A stretch of DNA of 8,205 bases from Bryobacteraceae bacterium. Its GTDB lineage: Bacteria > Acidobacteriota > Terriglobia > Bryobacterales > Bryobacteraceae. The first letter of the stretch is position 1; every line of letters begins with the position of its first letter. The position numbers and the translations under genes are program-made. Location of the stretch: NCBI GenBank assembly GCA_025350445.1, contig JANXXV010000253.1, positions 1 through 8,205 of the forward strand, read 5' to 3'. Shown here piece by piece: positions 1-5,908 of this stretch. The notes beneath the pieces are model-generated. The model did no database searches. It was not told where the DNA came from and worked only from the letters and a program-made list of their open reading frames with translations.

Positions 1-1263
1 GGCGGGCTGGACGTCGAAGGCTACGCCAAGCTTTTTTGCTCTCGCTATGGCGCGGGCATCGGGGAAGTTGCCGTGGGTCACCGTGAACCTCCGCCCCATA
101 ATGGGCTGCTCTTTGTCGGCAGCCTCATACGCGTCCAGCAGCAGGTCCGTGGCTCCGCCGCCCGTCGTGTGCGCGGTCATTTGCCACCCTAACCTGTTTG
201 CCGTGCGCGCCATCTCCACCAAATTCGCCGCCGGCACAGAAAGCACGCCGCGATAGTCCGGATCGTCGTATCCGTACACTTCGGTGTGCGTGCCATAGGG
301 TTCCCGCAGATAGGCTGTACCCAGAAGAATGCCGCCGTCGGCAACTACTTTGATCGCACCCACGCGGACCCACTCGTCGCCAAACCCGGTGACGAACGGG
401 ATGGCTTCCATGGTCCGCGTCATCTCTTTTGGATCGCCCGTTCCGTCAATCAGATAGGTCAGGCTGCTGCGCACCGTAATCCCGCCGCGCTTCTGCAATT
501 CCTGATAGACACGGAATCCTTCGGCCGTCAGTCCGCGGTCCACAGTGCTGGTGATACCCACGGCATTGTAGGCGGCCTGCATGCTTTGCAGCGCCTTCAC
601 CTGATCTGCCACGCTTGCCACAGCAGCTGGCTTCAGTGAACTCCAAAGCTGCGCCGCGCCCAGGATCAAACCGTTAGGCTCGCCGGCGCTGTCTTTCTGA
701 ATTCGTCCGTTCTTCGGTTGTGGAGTATCCCGGCTGATACCCATTTTCGCCAGCGCCGCCGAACTCAAAACGGCGTTATACCCGGTGTCGAGCAAGACCA
801 TGCGGCCCGGAGCCGCCTTGTCCAAGTCCTGGCGGGTAGGGTACCGCCGGTCCGCAAGCCTGCTGGCATAGACCTTTGGTACGTAGATCGTCTGGTCCTT
901 TTTGGAGGATCGGGCTAGCCTCGTGACGTAAGACTGCACGTCCGCAACGGTACGAAATGTTGGGATCGCGCCGTCCTTCTCACTCAACGCGGCAGTGATG
1001 GGATGCGTGTGGCTGTCCATCAGGCCCGGCAATACGGTGCGCCCTTTCAGATCCACCATTTTTGTAGCCGGCCCTGCGGTCTTCTTCAAACTCGCCGTTG
1101 AACCCACCGCCAGAAAGCGACCGTTCTTCACAGCAAAAGCTTCCGCCGCCGCCACGCTTCCCGCGGTGATCACTTTGCCGTTATAGTAGATGCATTCGGG
1201 CGTCTCGTTCCCCACTAATCGCGCCGCGAGTAAGACGAACAGACTAGCTGTTACCATCTTCAT
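1..1263 (-). CDS. Exported amidohydrolase family 3 (YtcJ-like), C-terminus beyond left edge
   Basis: Metal-dependent hydrolase of the amidohydrolase superfamily, probably acting on an amide or N-acyl substrate outside the cytoplasm; the substrate cannot be told from sequence. The frame is open from ATG at 1263 to the window edge, giving 421 residues; family members usually have about 530-600, so the C-terminal part is missing here only because of the edge. Residues 1-18 are a hydrophobic signal-peptide-like segment. Residues 70-87 hold the strand-1 metal site (VLPGLMDSHTHP, H85 and H87). K305 in AIKVVADGG fits the metal-bridging lysine, H365 (TAHTTGG) and H397 (VTHGNF) the later histidine ligands. 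The distal aspartate lies outside. The upstream Shine-Dalgarno is weak (only GAGA a few bases before ATG). It is divergent from the STAS gene with 25 bases between starts, so its promoter must lie within or very near that gene's 5' end. Family call is firm; substrate unknown. Confidence 0.93.
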   Translation of the reverse strand, partial: MKMVTASLFVLLAARLVGNETPECIYYNGKVITAGSVAAAEAFAVKNGRFLAVGSTASLKKTAGPATKMVDLKGRTVLPGLMDSHTHPITAALSEKDGAIPTFRTVADVQSYVTRLARSSKKDQTIYVPKVYASRLADRRYPTRQDLDKAAPGRMVLLDTGYNAVLSSAALAKMGISRDTPQPKNGRIQKDSAGEPNGLILGAAQLWSSLKPAAVASVADQVKALQSMQAAYNAVGITSTVDRGLTAEGFRVYQELQKRGGITVRSSLTYLIDGTGDPKEMTRTMEAIPFVTGFGDEWVRVGAIKVVADGGILLGTAYLREPYGTHTEVYGYDDPDYRGVLSVPAANLVEMARTANRLGWQMTAHTTGGGATDLLLDAYEAADKEQPIMGRRFTVTHGNFPDARAIARAKKLGVAFDVQPA

Positions 1264-1273
1264 AAGATCTCAC

Positions 1274-1280
1274 AAAGGAG
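1274..1280 (+). promoter_or_regulatory. Ribosome binding site deciding the TTG start of the STAS gene
   Basis: AAAGGAG lies 8 bases before TTG at 1289. It is the best Shine-Dalgarno match in the window. It argues against the in-frame ATG at 1190, which has no such site and lies inside the divergent amidohydrolase gene. Confidence 0.8.
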
Positions 1281-1288
1281 CGCGGCCA

Positions 1289-1684
1289 TTGAGTTTCCAA
1301 GCGTCAGTGCGGCAGGTGGATTCAGTATCCATCATCGACTTCAGTGGTCGTATCACGCTCGGTGACGAATCGGAGCTGCTGCGCGAAACGCTCAATCGAG
1401 AGGTGGAGCGCGGGCATAAGAAGTTGCTGATCAACTTGCAGGAAGTGACCTATTGCGATAGCGCCGGCCTGGGCGAACTGGTGGGTTGCTTTACCACCGT
1501 CAGCCGCCGCGGAGGCGCCCTCAAGCTGCTCTACGTGCCAAAGAAAATTCGCGACATCCTGCAGGTCACCCGCCTGGATGGATTGTTCGAGATTTGTTCG
1601 GATGAAGCCGCTGCGGTGAAGAGTTTTGGAATCACGAATCCCAGCGTGATGTCGAAAATACTCGGGCACTTTCGCCATCCCTAG
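1289..1684 (+). CDS. STAS-domain anti-sigma factor antagonist
   Basis: A 131-residue cytoplasmic single-domain STAS protein of the SpoIIAA/RsbV type. In this family the unphosphorylated protein binds a kinase anti-sigma factor and frees its sigma factor; phosphorylation on a conserved serine switches it off. The whole protein is the domain: strands at 5-24 (VRQVDSVSIIDFSGRITL), the switch loop YCDSAGLGEL at 55-64, and the C-terminal strand and helix to about 112. S58 in DSAG occupies the position of the phosphorylated serine of B. subtilis SpoIIAA. I start it at TTG 1289 because of the AAAGGAG site 8 bases before. A longer frame from ATG 1190 adds 33 residues unlike any STAS extension and runs antisense through the amidohydrolase start. 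No kinase, phosphatase or sigma factor gene lies nearby, so its partners are encoded elsewhere. It could instead belong to a larger polarity or stress module. Confidence 0.92.
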   Translation: MSFQASVRQVDSVSIIDFSGRITLGDESELLRETLNREVERGHKKLLINLQEVTYCDSAGLGELVGCFTTVSRRGGALKLLYVPKKIRDILQVTRLDGLFEICSDEAAAVKSFGITNPSVMSKILGHFRHP

Positions 1685-1773
1685 TACCTCTTTGGTCCTA
1701 ATCCTTTTCTTGGTACCGCGAGTACGGCAAGTCTATTGGAATTGAATACGCGCCGGGAGATGATCCCAATTGC

Positions 1774-2328
1774 ATGATGCGCATATTCATCTTCTTATTG
1801 ATAGCGATCCCCGCCGCCACAGCCGCGGAAAACAGCCAGTTTGTGAACCGCGCGTTTGCCCACGCTGCGCAGTCTTTGAAACTGGCGGAGAACGGCGATG
1901 CGGTGGCGCAGTACGAGTTTGCGCTGATGTGCGAGAGAGGCGAAGGCCTCCCGCGGAATCACAGCGAAGCAGTAAAGTGGTTCCGCTCCTCGGCCTCCAG
2001 GGACTACGCTCCGGCACAACTGTTTCTCGGACTGATCTACGCCTCCGGAAAAGGAGTTTCGCAGGACTACCGCCAGGCGCTGCTCTGGTTGCACCTTGCG
2101 GCGGAGCAGGACGACACGACTGCGCAGTTCTATTTGGGTGGCTTGTACTTCAGCAGCTCGGCTCTGCCACAGGATTATGCGCAGGCGTATAAGTGGTTCA
2201 CGCTGGCGGGCAGGGCCGACCCGTCGCGATCCAAAACGCTGGAGGTTCTGGCTGAGAAAATGACACCCGCTCAGTTGATGGATGCGCAGGCGCAGATTAG
2301 AAACTGGAAACCCCGCCGGCCTCGATAA
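1774..2328 (+). CDS. Exported Sel1-repeat (TPR-like) protein
   Basis: A 184-residue protein with a signal peptide at 1-18 (MMRIFIFLLIAIPAATAA) followed by three Sel1-like repeats of about 36 residues: 41-76, 77-112 and 113-148. Each has the A-x-x-x-L-x/G pattern and a G-x-G-x-x-x-D/N-x-x-x-A-x-x-W core (RGEGLPRNHSEAVKWF, SGKGVSQDYRQALLWL, SSALPQDYAQAYKWF). The third has lost the GxG. The tail 159-179 (LAEKMTPAQLMDAQAQIRNW) matches the short helix that often closes these proteins. Sel1 repeats are alpha-helical scaffolds for protein-protein contact, so a periplasmic adaptor role is likely; no enzyme domain is present. ATG 1774 is chosen over the overlapping ATG at 1770, whose frame gives a low-complexity Arg/Cys-rich product. 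The nearest purine-rich stretch, GGGAGA at 1755-1760, lies 13 bases away, which is rather far. It follows the STAS gene after 89 bases and may be a separate transcript. Confidence 0.88.
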   Translation: MMRIFIFLLIAIPAATAAENSQFVNRAFAHAAQSLKLAENGDAVAQYEFALMCERGEGLPRNHSEAVKWFRSSASRDYAPAQLFLGLIYASGKGVSQDYRQALLWLHLAAEQDDTTAQFYLGGLYFSSSALPQDYAQAYKWFTLAGRADPSRSKTLEVLAEKMTPAQLMDAQAQIRNWKPRRPR

Positions 2329-2373
2329 CTCTGCCTGTTAGACCCGATCCGCAGCCCGGCGCCGAATGGTGTG

Positions 2374-2585
2374 CTCCGCTAGTGTAGTGTCCAAGAAATA
2401 GCTGGACAGGCCAAGTCGTATCTCACCCGAGGGGCTCACCCCAAAATCCGCGTTTATCGGCGTCCATCCGCGGCCAATAATTATGCGCCGCCCAGTATTA
2501 GCTCCCGATCGACGCCGGTTAACGCAGATTTTGCGCGGAACCGCAATATTCGATCTGTCCAGCTATTTCTTGGACACTCCGCTAG
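2374..2585. mobile_element. MITE-like non-autonomous element with nested inverted repeats
   Basis: Bases 2386-2409 and 2555-2578 are a perfect 24-base inverted repeat. Each arm contains its own 6-base hairpin (TGTCCA at 2388-2393 with TGGACA at 2403-2408; TGTCCA at 2556-2561 with TGGACA at 2571-2576). Inside lies a second inverted repeat, 2442-2464 with 2511-2533, matching at 20 of 23 positions. The 9-base direct repeat CTCCGCTAG flanks the whole (2374-2382 and 2577-2585), the right copy overlapping the outer arm by 2 bases. Two readings are possible. One is a 9-base target duplication. The other is TA target duplication as used by IS630/Tc1-type transposases (TA at 2380-2381 and 2583-2584), in which case the element is 2382-2582 with ends matching at all but two positions. 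No transposase frame fits in this length, so any mobility would need an enzyme encoded elsewhere. Confidence 0.7.
2442..2533. repeat. Inner imperfect inverted repeat (23-base arms)
   Basis: The left arm 2442-2464 begins CAAAATCCGCGTTTATCGG; the reverse complement of 2511-2533 begins CAAAATCTGCGTTAACCGG. Three of 23 positions differ. The loop contains a smaller pairing, GCGGC (2470-2474) with GCCGC (2487-2491), around an AT-rich centre. The left arm continues into GTCCATCCGCGG, a wording I recall as a short dispersed repeat of many environmental bacterial genomes; that recollection is not tested here. It lies wholly inside the larger element at 2374-2585 and could be an older insertion or part of its folded core. 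Confidence 0.7.
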
Positions 2586-2920
2586 AATGCGGTCCCATGA
2601 TTTTCCTTCCGAAGTCAACCTTCGCTTGCGTGTTGGTCGGCGCGGCTCCTTGCGCATTCGCTTCGTGCGGGTGAACGGCCCCAACTCAGAACCGCTAGAC
2701 ATGAACCCGGCCACCCGATCCCCCAAGTTTCGAGCAGACAACTAACGCTTCCCAAACGAACCGGTTCTACGGCTGCGCCAACGATCCGTCCTACTTCGAT
2801 CACGGCCGTTAACCGCCCTCCGCCAAGCACTAACGGAACGGAAAGCCTACCCTCACACACCCAAGGCCCGATAGTAGACCAAAACTTTCTAAAACAAGCG
2901 CTGGCCAGCAACGAAGTTTC

Positions 2921-2947
2921 TTATCCCATTCATCCCATTTATCCCAG
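2921..2947. repeat. Three 9-base tandem units (TTATCCCAT type)
   Basis: TTATCCCAT (2921-2929), TCATCCCAT (2930-2938) and TTATCCCAG (2939-2947) stand head to tail, each differing from the first at no more than one position. The multiple-of-three unit does not indicate coding, because no gene is supported here. Similar TCCCAT-rich short repeats occur between genes in several environmental genomes (from memory, unchecked). Confidence 0.75.
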
Positions 2948-2963
2948 CTATATAAGTCTTGCC

Positions 2964-2988
2964 GATTCAAGAATCTTGCACTTGAATC
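2964..2988. repeat. Cluster of overlapping palindromes, operator-like
   Basis: GATTCAAG (2964-2971) and CTTGAATC (2981-2988) form a perfect 8-base inverted repeat with a 9-base spacer. The same bases contain two more palindromes: GATTC-AA-GAATC (2964-2975) and CAAGA-A-TCTTG (2968-2978). The site lies about 150 bases before the start at 3135 and just after a TATAAG hexamer, so it could bind a dimeric regulator of the downstream pair or be a transcribed hairpin. No T-run follows, which argues against a simple terminator. Confidence 0.45.
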
Positions 2989-3117
2989 TCCCCTGTCTTC
3001 AACAGCTCCATCCCAAGAATCACCGAAGGCCCTGGACAGCCCATGGATGATGGAATCGGAAAGCGCAGACATCTGACCCGAAGCCGCACCAGCGTCCGTG
3101 TGGCATTCTTAATGGAA

Positions 3118-3124
3118 AAGGGAG
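3118..3124 (+). promoter_or_regulatory. Ribosome binding site for the hypothetical protein at 3135
   Basis: AAGGGAG sits 10 bases before ATG 3135 and supports that start. Confidence 0.65.
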
Positions 3125-3134
3125 ATTAACCACC

Positions 3135-3806
3135 ATGGTCTCCGCACGTCAGATGGCAGCCAATCGCCGCAATGCCATCGGCCACGGACTGGCCACCCGC
3201 ATTCACGTAGTGCTGCCAGGCGAAGACCAGAGCTTCTACAACGAAATCCTCGAATCGCTGCAAACCGAATACGCTTCAGCCACCGCTCAGGAAGAGATGG
3301 CCGTTCACCACATCTCACAAAACTTCTGGCGTCTAATCCGTGCCCGTAACATGGAAAGTGGGAGTTTCAAATTGAGCCTCGAAAACGTCTGTAAAGAATT
3401 CGGCGCCGGCACCTCGGCATCCGGCGACCTGCTCCGCAGCGCCAACCTGGCCGTGGCCTTAGCCAACAACGAAGAATTCTTCTCCCAAGTGAACCGCTGC
3501 GAAACCGCAGCCGGGCGCTCCTACTACCGCGCAATCCGCGAACCCCAGAAACCCCAGAAATCCGAACTGAGCCGTGAGCGTAAGCAACCGGTAGCGCCAG
3601 CCCAGGTACAGGAATCCGCCTCCGTCCCGGAAATTCGTTCTGTTCCGCAATCGGAACCAACTCCGCCTCCAGCCACCGAAATTCGTTCTGTTCCGCAATA
3701 CAGGCAAGCGGACCTTGAAAAAGCCAGCCTGACAATGCCGCCTAAGGAGCTAAACGCCTTCATCGATTGGCTAATAGCGCCCCCAACCCGGACAAATTGT
3801 GCTTAG
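3135..3806 (+). CDS. Hypothetical protein with conserved HGLAT head and Pro/Ser-rich repeat tail
   Basis: A 223-residue, probably cytoplasmic protein without signal peptide or membrane segment. Function is unknown. The head, 1-76 (ARQMAANRRN, then GHGLAT, VVLPGED, FWRLIRAR), resembles an uncharacterised family that I recall as very abundant in acidobacterial genomes. In my memory of that family a Gly/Pro-rich stretch of roughly 18 residues separates the AANRRN part from HGL; here the two are directly joined, as if an internal deletion had occurred. Residues 100-135 look helical. From about 136 the chain is low-complexity (PQKPQK, then Pro/Ser/Glu-rich) and carries EIRSVPQ twice, at 166-172 and 182-188, encoded by identical 22-base DNA. 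A last helical piece follows (KELNAFIDWLIAPP). It overlaps the phosphoesterase start by 8 bases, which suggests coupled translation. Confidence 0.75.
   Translation: MVSARQMAANRRNAIGHGLATRIHVVLPGEDQSFYNEILESLQTEYASATAQEEMAVHHISQNFWRLIRARNMESGSFKLSLENVCKEFGAGTSASGDLLRSANLAVALANNEEFFSQVNRCETAAGRSYYRAIREPQKPQKSELSRERKQPVAPAQVQESASVPEIRSVPQSEPTPPPATEIRSVPQYRQADLEKASLTMPPKELNAFIDWLIAPPTRTNCA
3630..3699. repeat. Two identical 22-base direct repeats, period 48
   Basis: Bases 3630-3651 and 3678-3699 are identical (beginning GAAATTCGTTCTGTTCCGCA). The 48-base period keeps frame and gives EIRSVPQ twice in the tail of the 3135-3806 protein. Exact identity at third codon positions points to recent duplication or insertion of a short repeat rather than to protein-level selection. 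Confidence 0.85.
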
Positions 3807-4632
3807 ACCTACTGGCCGCAAAGGGTTCGCCGCTATCCTGCTGGTCTGTTGCGCAAGTGTAGGCGCCTTCACCTCGCCCTCAAACGATTTTCACTTTTCA
3901 ATTCTGGGAGATCGCACCGGCGGGGCCGCTCCCGGAGTCTATGAACGCATCTGCCACGAGGTGGAAGCCCTGCATCCGGCGTTCGTCATCAATGCCGGAG
4001 ATACCATAGAGGGTGGCGACGATTCCCGCGCCGAACAGGAATGGCTTGCACTCCGTCCGCTCTGGGGCCGCGCTGCAATCTACTTCACACCCGGGAACCA
4101 CGACGTTTTCTCCGATGCGTCCCGCAAGATCTACGAACAACAAACCAAGCGGCCCGCCTTCTACAGCTTCGACTATCAACAGGCGCATTTCACCGTGCTG
4201 GACAACTCACGCAGCGATGAACTTTCCGAATCGCAACTGGAGTTCCTGCGGGGCGATCTGGAGAAGAACAAGGGGAAATTTCCAAAATTCATCTTCTTCC
4301 ACCGTCCGTATTGGATTCCCTACATTATGTTCAAGAGCAGTGATTTTCCGCTCCATCGGATCGCCACAAAATACGGCGTCTGCTGCGTGATTAACGGGCA
4401 CATGCACCAGTTCATGCACATGTCGCAGGATGGCATTGCCTACATGGTGGTGGGCAGTTCCGGCGGTTCCCTCGGACGCGGACTGAAGGCGGGGCAGGGC
4501 TTCCGCGAAGGTTGGTTCTTTCAGCACATCTCCGCAAAAGTGACGGGAGCGAATGTGCAATTTACTGTTAAGGAACTCGACAGCCCCCAAGCCCCGGGCC
4601 GTTCATTCCACGCGGAAGAGTGGGGCCGCTAG
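3799..4632 (+). CDS. Exported calcineurin-like metallophosphoesterase
   Basis: A 277-residue phosphoesterase of the calcineurin-like fold, using two metal ions to cleave phosphate mono- or diesters. Residues 8-24 form a signal peptide or anchor (GFAAILLVCCASVGAF), so it should act outside the cytoplasm. Metal-site motifs appear in order: D38 in ILGDRTGG, GDT at 67-69, GNHD at 99-102, H168 in FFHRPYW, and GHMH at 200-203. The first motif reads D-R-T, not the usual D-x-H, so the histidine ligand of motif I is absent; I recall this GDRTGG form as a recurring subgroup, not a damaged site. The start is GTG 3799, which overlaps the preceding gene by 8 bases and lacks a clear Shine-Dalgarno, as expected for coupled translation. 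Its stop shares CTAG with the stop of the convergent cupin gene. Substrate unknown. Confidence 0.9.
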   Translation: MLRPTGRKGFAAILLVCCASVGAFTSPSNDFHFSILGDRTGGAAPGVYERICHEVEALHPAFVINAGDTIEGGDDSRAEQEWLALRPLWGRAAIYFTPGNHDVFSDASRKIYEQQTKRPAFYSFDYQQAHFTVLDNSRSDELSESQLEFLRGDLEKNKGKFPKFIFFHRPYWIPYIMFKSSDFPLHRIATKYGVCCVINGHMHQFMHMSQDGIAYMVVGSSGGSLGRGLKAGQGFREGWFFQHISAKVTGANVQFTVKELDSPQAPGRSFHAEEWGR

Positions 4633-5036
4633 GCCTTCCACTTATAGAAATAGAACAACAGCGGCGTCTTTCCCGTGTTCACGATTCCATGTGATTTGCC
4701 GGCCGCCGAGTACATCATTGATCCCGGACCCACCTTCGTGGTCTTTCCGTCGATCACAATTTCGCCCGTGCCTTCGGTAATCACCATGAACTCTTCTTCC
4801 GGGTGTTGATGCGGCGCGTGCGGCGTCATCCCGGGCTTTAGCCGCAGGCTGCCCGCCGTCATCGCCTTCAACTGGTCAGTCGGTCCATCGTAGTAGATCC
4901 GCAGATCGCCAAATGTTTCTTTGGTCAGCTTCGCTTTGGCTTCGTCCGTTGTCCCGTTCGGCAGCTTTGAGCCGCCCGCCGCGAACATCGGCAGCGCGCT
5001 CAATCCGGCCAACTGCAATACTTGCCGTCGTTTCAT
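4629..5036 (-). CDS. Exported single-domain cupin protein
   Basis: A 135-residue protein with an N-terminal export signal (MKRRQVLQLAGLSALPMFAA); the paired arginines before a short hydrophobic stretch suggest the Tat route, though the motif is not canonical. One cupin domain spans about 55-130. Motif 1 runs from G69 to G89 with H76, H78 and E82 as likely metal ligands (PHQHPEEEF); motif 2 runs from G103 to N120 with H116 (GKSHGIVN). The full ligand set implies a bound divalent metal, fitting an oxygenase, isomerase or sensor; sequence does not decide. ATG 5036 overlaps the stop of the glutaminyl cyclase gene as ATGA, so it is the last gene of the minus-strand operon and is probably translated by re-initiation. 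Export before metal-cofactor folding would fit Tat. Confidence 0.88.
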   Translation of the reverse strand: MKRRQVLQLAGLSALPMFAAGGSKLPNGTTDEAKAKLTKETFGDLRIYYDGPTDQLKAMTAGSLRLKPGMTPHAPHQHPEEEFMVITEGTGEIVIDGKTTKVGPGSMMYSAAGKSHGIVNTGKTPLLFYFYKWKA

Positions 5037-5908
5037 TTCGTCTCCAATTTGTGCAGCACCGCAATCAATACTTTGCCCATCACGTCAAAGCTCGCGGCAC
5101 TCAATTTATCTAATGTATCCTGCTCATTATGCCAGTAGGAATGGTTCGGTCCGTAGTCGAAATCAATCAGGTCGATGGCGTTCACGCCCAACCGGACGAA
5201 TGGCATATGGTCGTCGGCAATTGGCTGCATGTTGCGCGGAAACTGTTTCGCATAACCCAGATCCGCGGCCGTGTCCCACACCAGTTTCCGCAACCCCTCG
5301 GCTGAATTCACTTCATTCACCAAGCCCAGATCGCGGTCGCCAATCATATCCACGTTGATCAACGCCTTGATCTTCCCCAAGGTTCCATCGGCGGCCCACT
5401 TCCCGGCCAGGTGACGGCTGCCATAGACGCTATCGGTCTCCGTCCAATCGACAAACGCCTCTTCCCCATCGAACCAGACCAGGTATATGTCGTCTTTGCG
5501 CGGCTTCTTCGCCAGCACCCGCGCCAGCTCCATAAGCAGTCCGGTGGACGAGCCTCCGTCATTGGCGCCCACAAACGAAATCAGCGGCATGAGTTTCGTA
5601 TCGAAATGCCCTGTAACCACCACCGCCTTGCCCGAAGAACCCGGCAATCTGGCGATGATGTTCTTCATTGGCTTCGGGCCCAGCGGCGTATCGGCGACAA
5701 AGGAATCCTGCTGAAGGTTCCAACCGAAGCCGCGCACCTGCGACTCGATGTAAGTCTGCAATTTCCGGTTCGCTTCCGAGGCCGCCGGCCGGGGACCGAA
5801 TGCGACCGCCTTGGCGGTGAACTCCAGCGCCGACGCGCCGCTGAAATCCGCGGCTGCGACCACGACTGCGGTCCAAAGTAATAACCCTGCTATTTTCGAG
5901 CCGTACAC
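5033..5908 (-). CDS. Glutaminyl-peptide cyclotransferase, M28-type zinc enzyme (animal type)
   Basis: A 291-residue exported enzyme that should convert N-terminal glutamine of peptides to pyroglutamate with release of ammonia. Residues 5-20 form a signal peptide. The M28 aminopeptidase fold carries the signature of animal QC, not plain aminopeptidase: WFDGEEAFVDW followed by TDSVYGSRHLA (145-167), very close to the human QC stretch. By alignment from memory, D117 (ANDGG), E150 and H260 (YWHN) are the single-zinc ligands, E149 the catalytic acid/base, and D187 (NVDMIGD) and W259 active-site residues. DDHMPF at 232-237 also matches. Start is GTG 5908; it overlaps the methyltransferase gene by 19 bases and precedes the cupin with a 4-base overlap. 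An aminopeptidase role is less likely because the binuclear-site pattern is not kept. It is odd to find it at the end of a glycan operon. Confidence 0.9.
   Translation of the reverse strand: MYGSKIAGLLLWTAVVVAAADFSGASALEFTAKAVAFGPRPAASEANRKLQTYIESQVRGFGWNLQQDSFVADTPLGPKPMKNIIARLPGSSGKAVVVTGHFDTKLMPLISFVGANDGGSSTGLLMELARVLAKKPRKDDIYLVWFDGEEAFVDWTETDSVYGSRHLAGKWAADGTLGKIKALINVDMIGDRDLGLVNEVNSAEGLRKLVWDTAADLGYAKQFPRNMQPIADDHMPFVRLGVNAIDLIDFDYGPNHSYWHNEQDTLDKLSAASFDVMGKVLIAVLHKLETK

Larger units (their letters stand above)
2586..3134. other. Intergenic stretch without a supported gene
   Basis: About 550 bases with no convincing coding frame. Open frames on the minus strand (for example 2481-2741, 2615-2911 and 2830-3072) overlap one another, lack ribosome binding sites and give compositions rich in Arg, Ser and Trp with no recognisable motif. 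A 25-codon frame from ATG 2598 encodes a signal-peptide-like stretch and then stops; it may be a gene remnant. The right half holds a 9-base tandem repeat and a palindrome cluster, described separately. I see no strong sigma-70 promoter; TATAAG at 2951-2956 could serve as a -10 but no good -35 lies at the right distance. Confidence 0.5.

Noticed and set aside
286..918. Plus-strand frames of 66-117 codons opposite the amidohydrolase
   Set aside because: They are antisense shadows of a well-supported gene with intact metal-binding motifs.
1685..1773. Possible terminator after the STAS gene (AGTACC/GGTAC pairing)
   Set aside because: The stem is only about 5 bases with a long loop and no T-run follows.
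1770..2192. 140-residue plus-strand frame overlapping the Sel1 gene
   Set aside because: Its product is rich in Arg, Cys and Gly with no domain; the frame from ATG 1774 has a signal peptide and three Sel1 repeats.
2598..2675. 25-codon frame with a signal-peptide-like product just right of the MITE-like element
   Set aside because: Too short and without a clear ribosome binding site; could be a gene remnant but nothing shows it is translated.
2921..2947. CRISPR-like repeat
   Set aside because: Units are 9 bases and directly adjacent, with no spacers and no cas genes; it is an ordinary short tandem repeat.
2481..3072. Three overlapping minus-strand frames of 80-98 codons
   Set aside because: They overlap one another, lack ribosome binding sites, and their products show biased composition and no recognisable domain; best explained as chance frames in GC-rich DNA.
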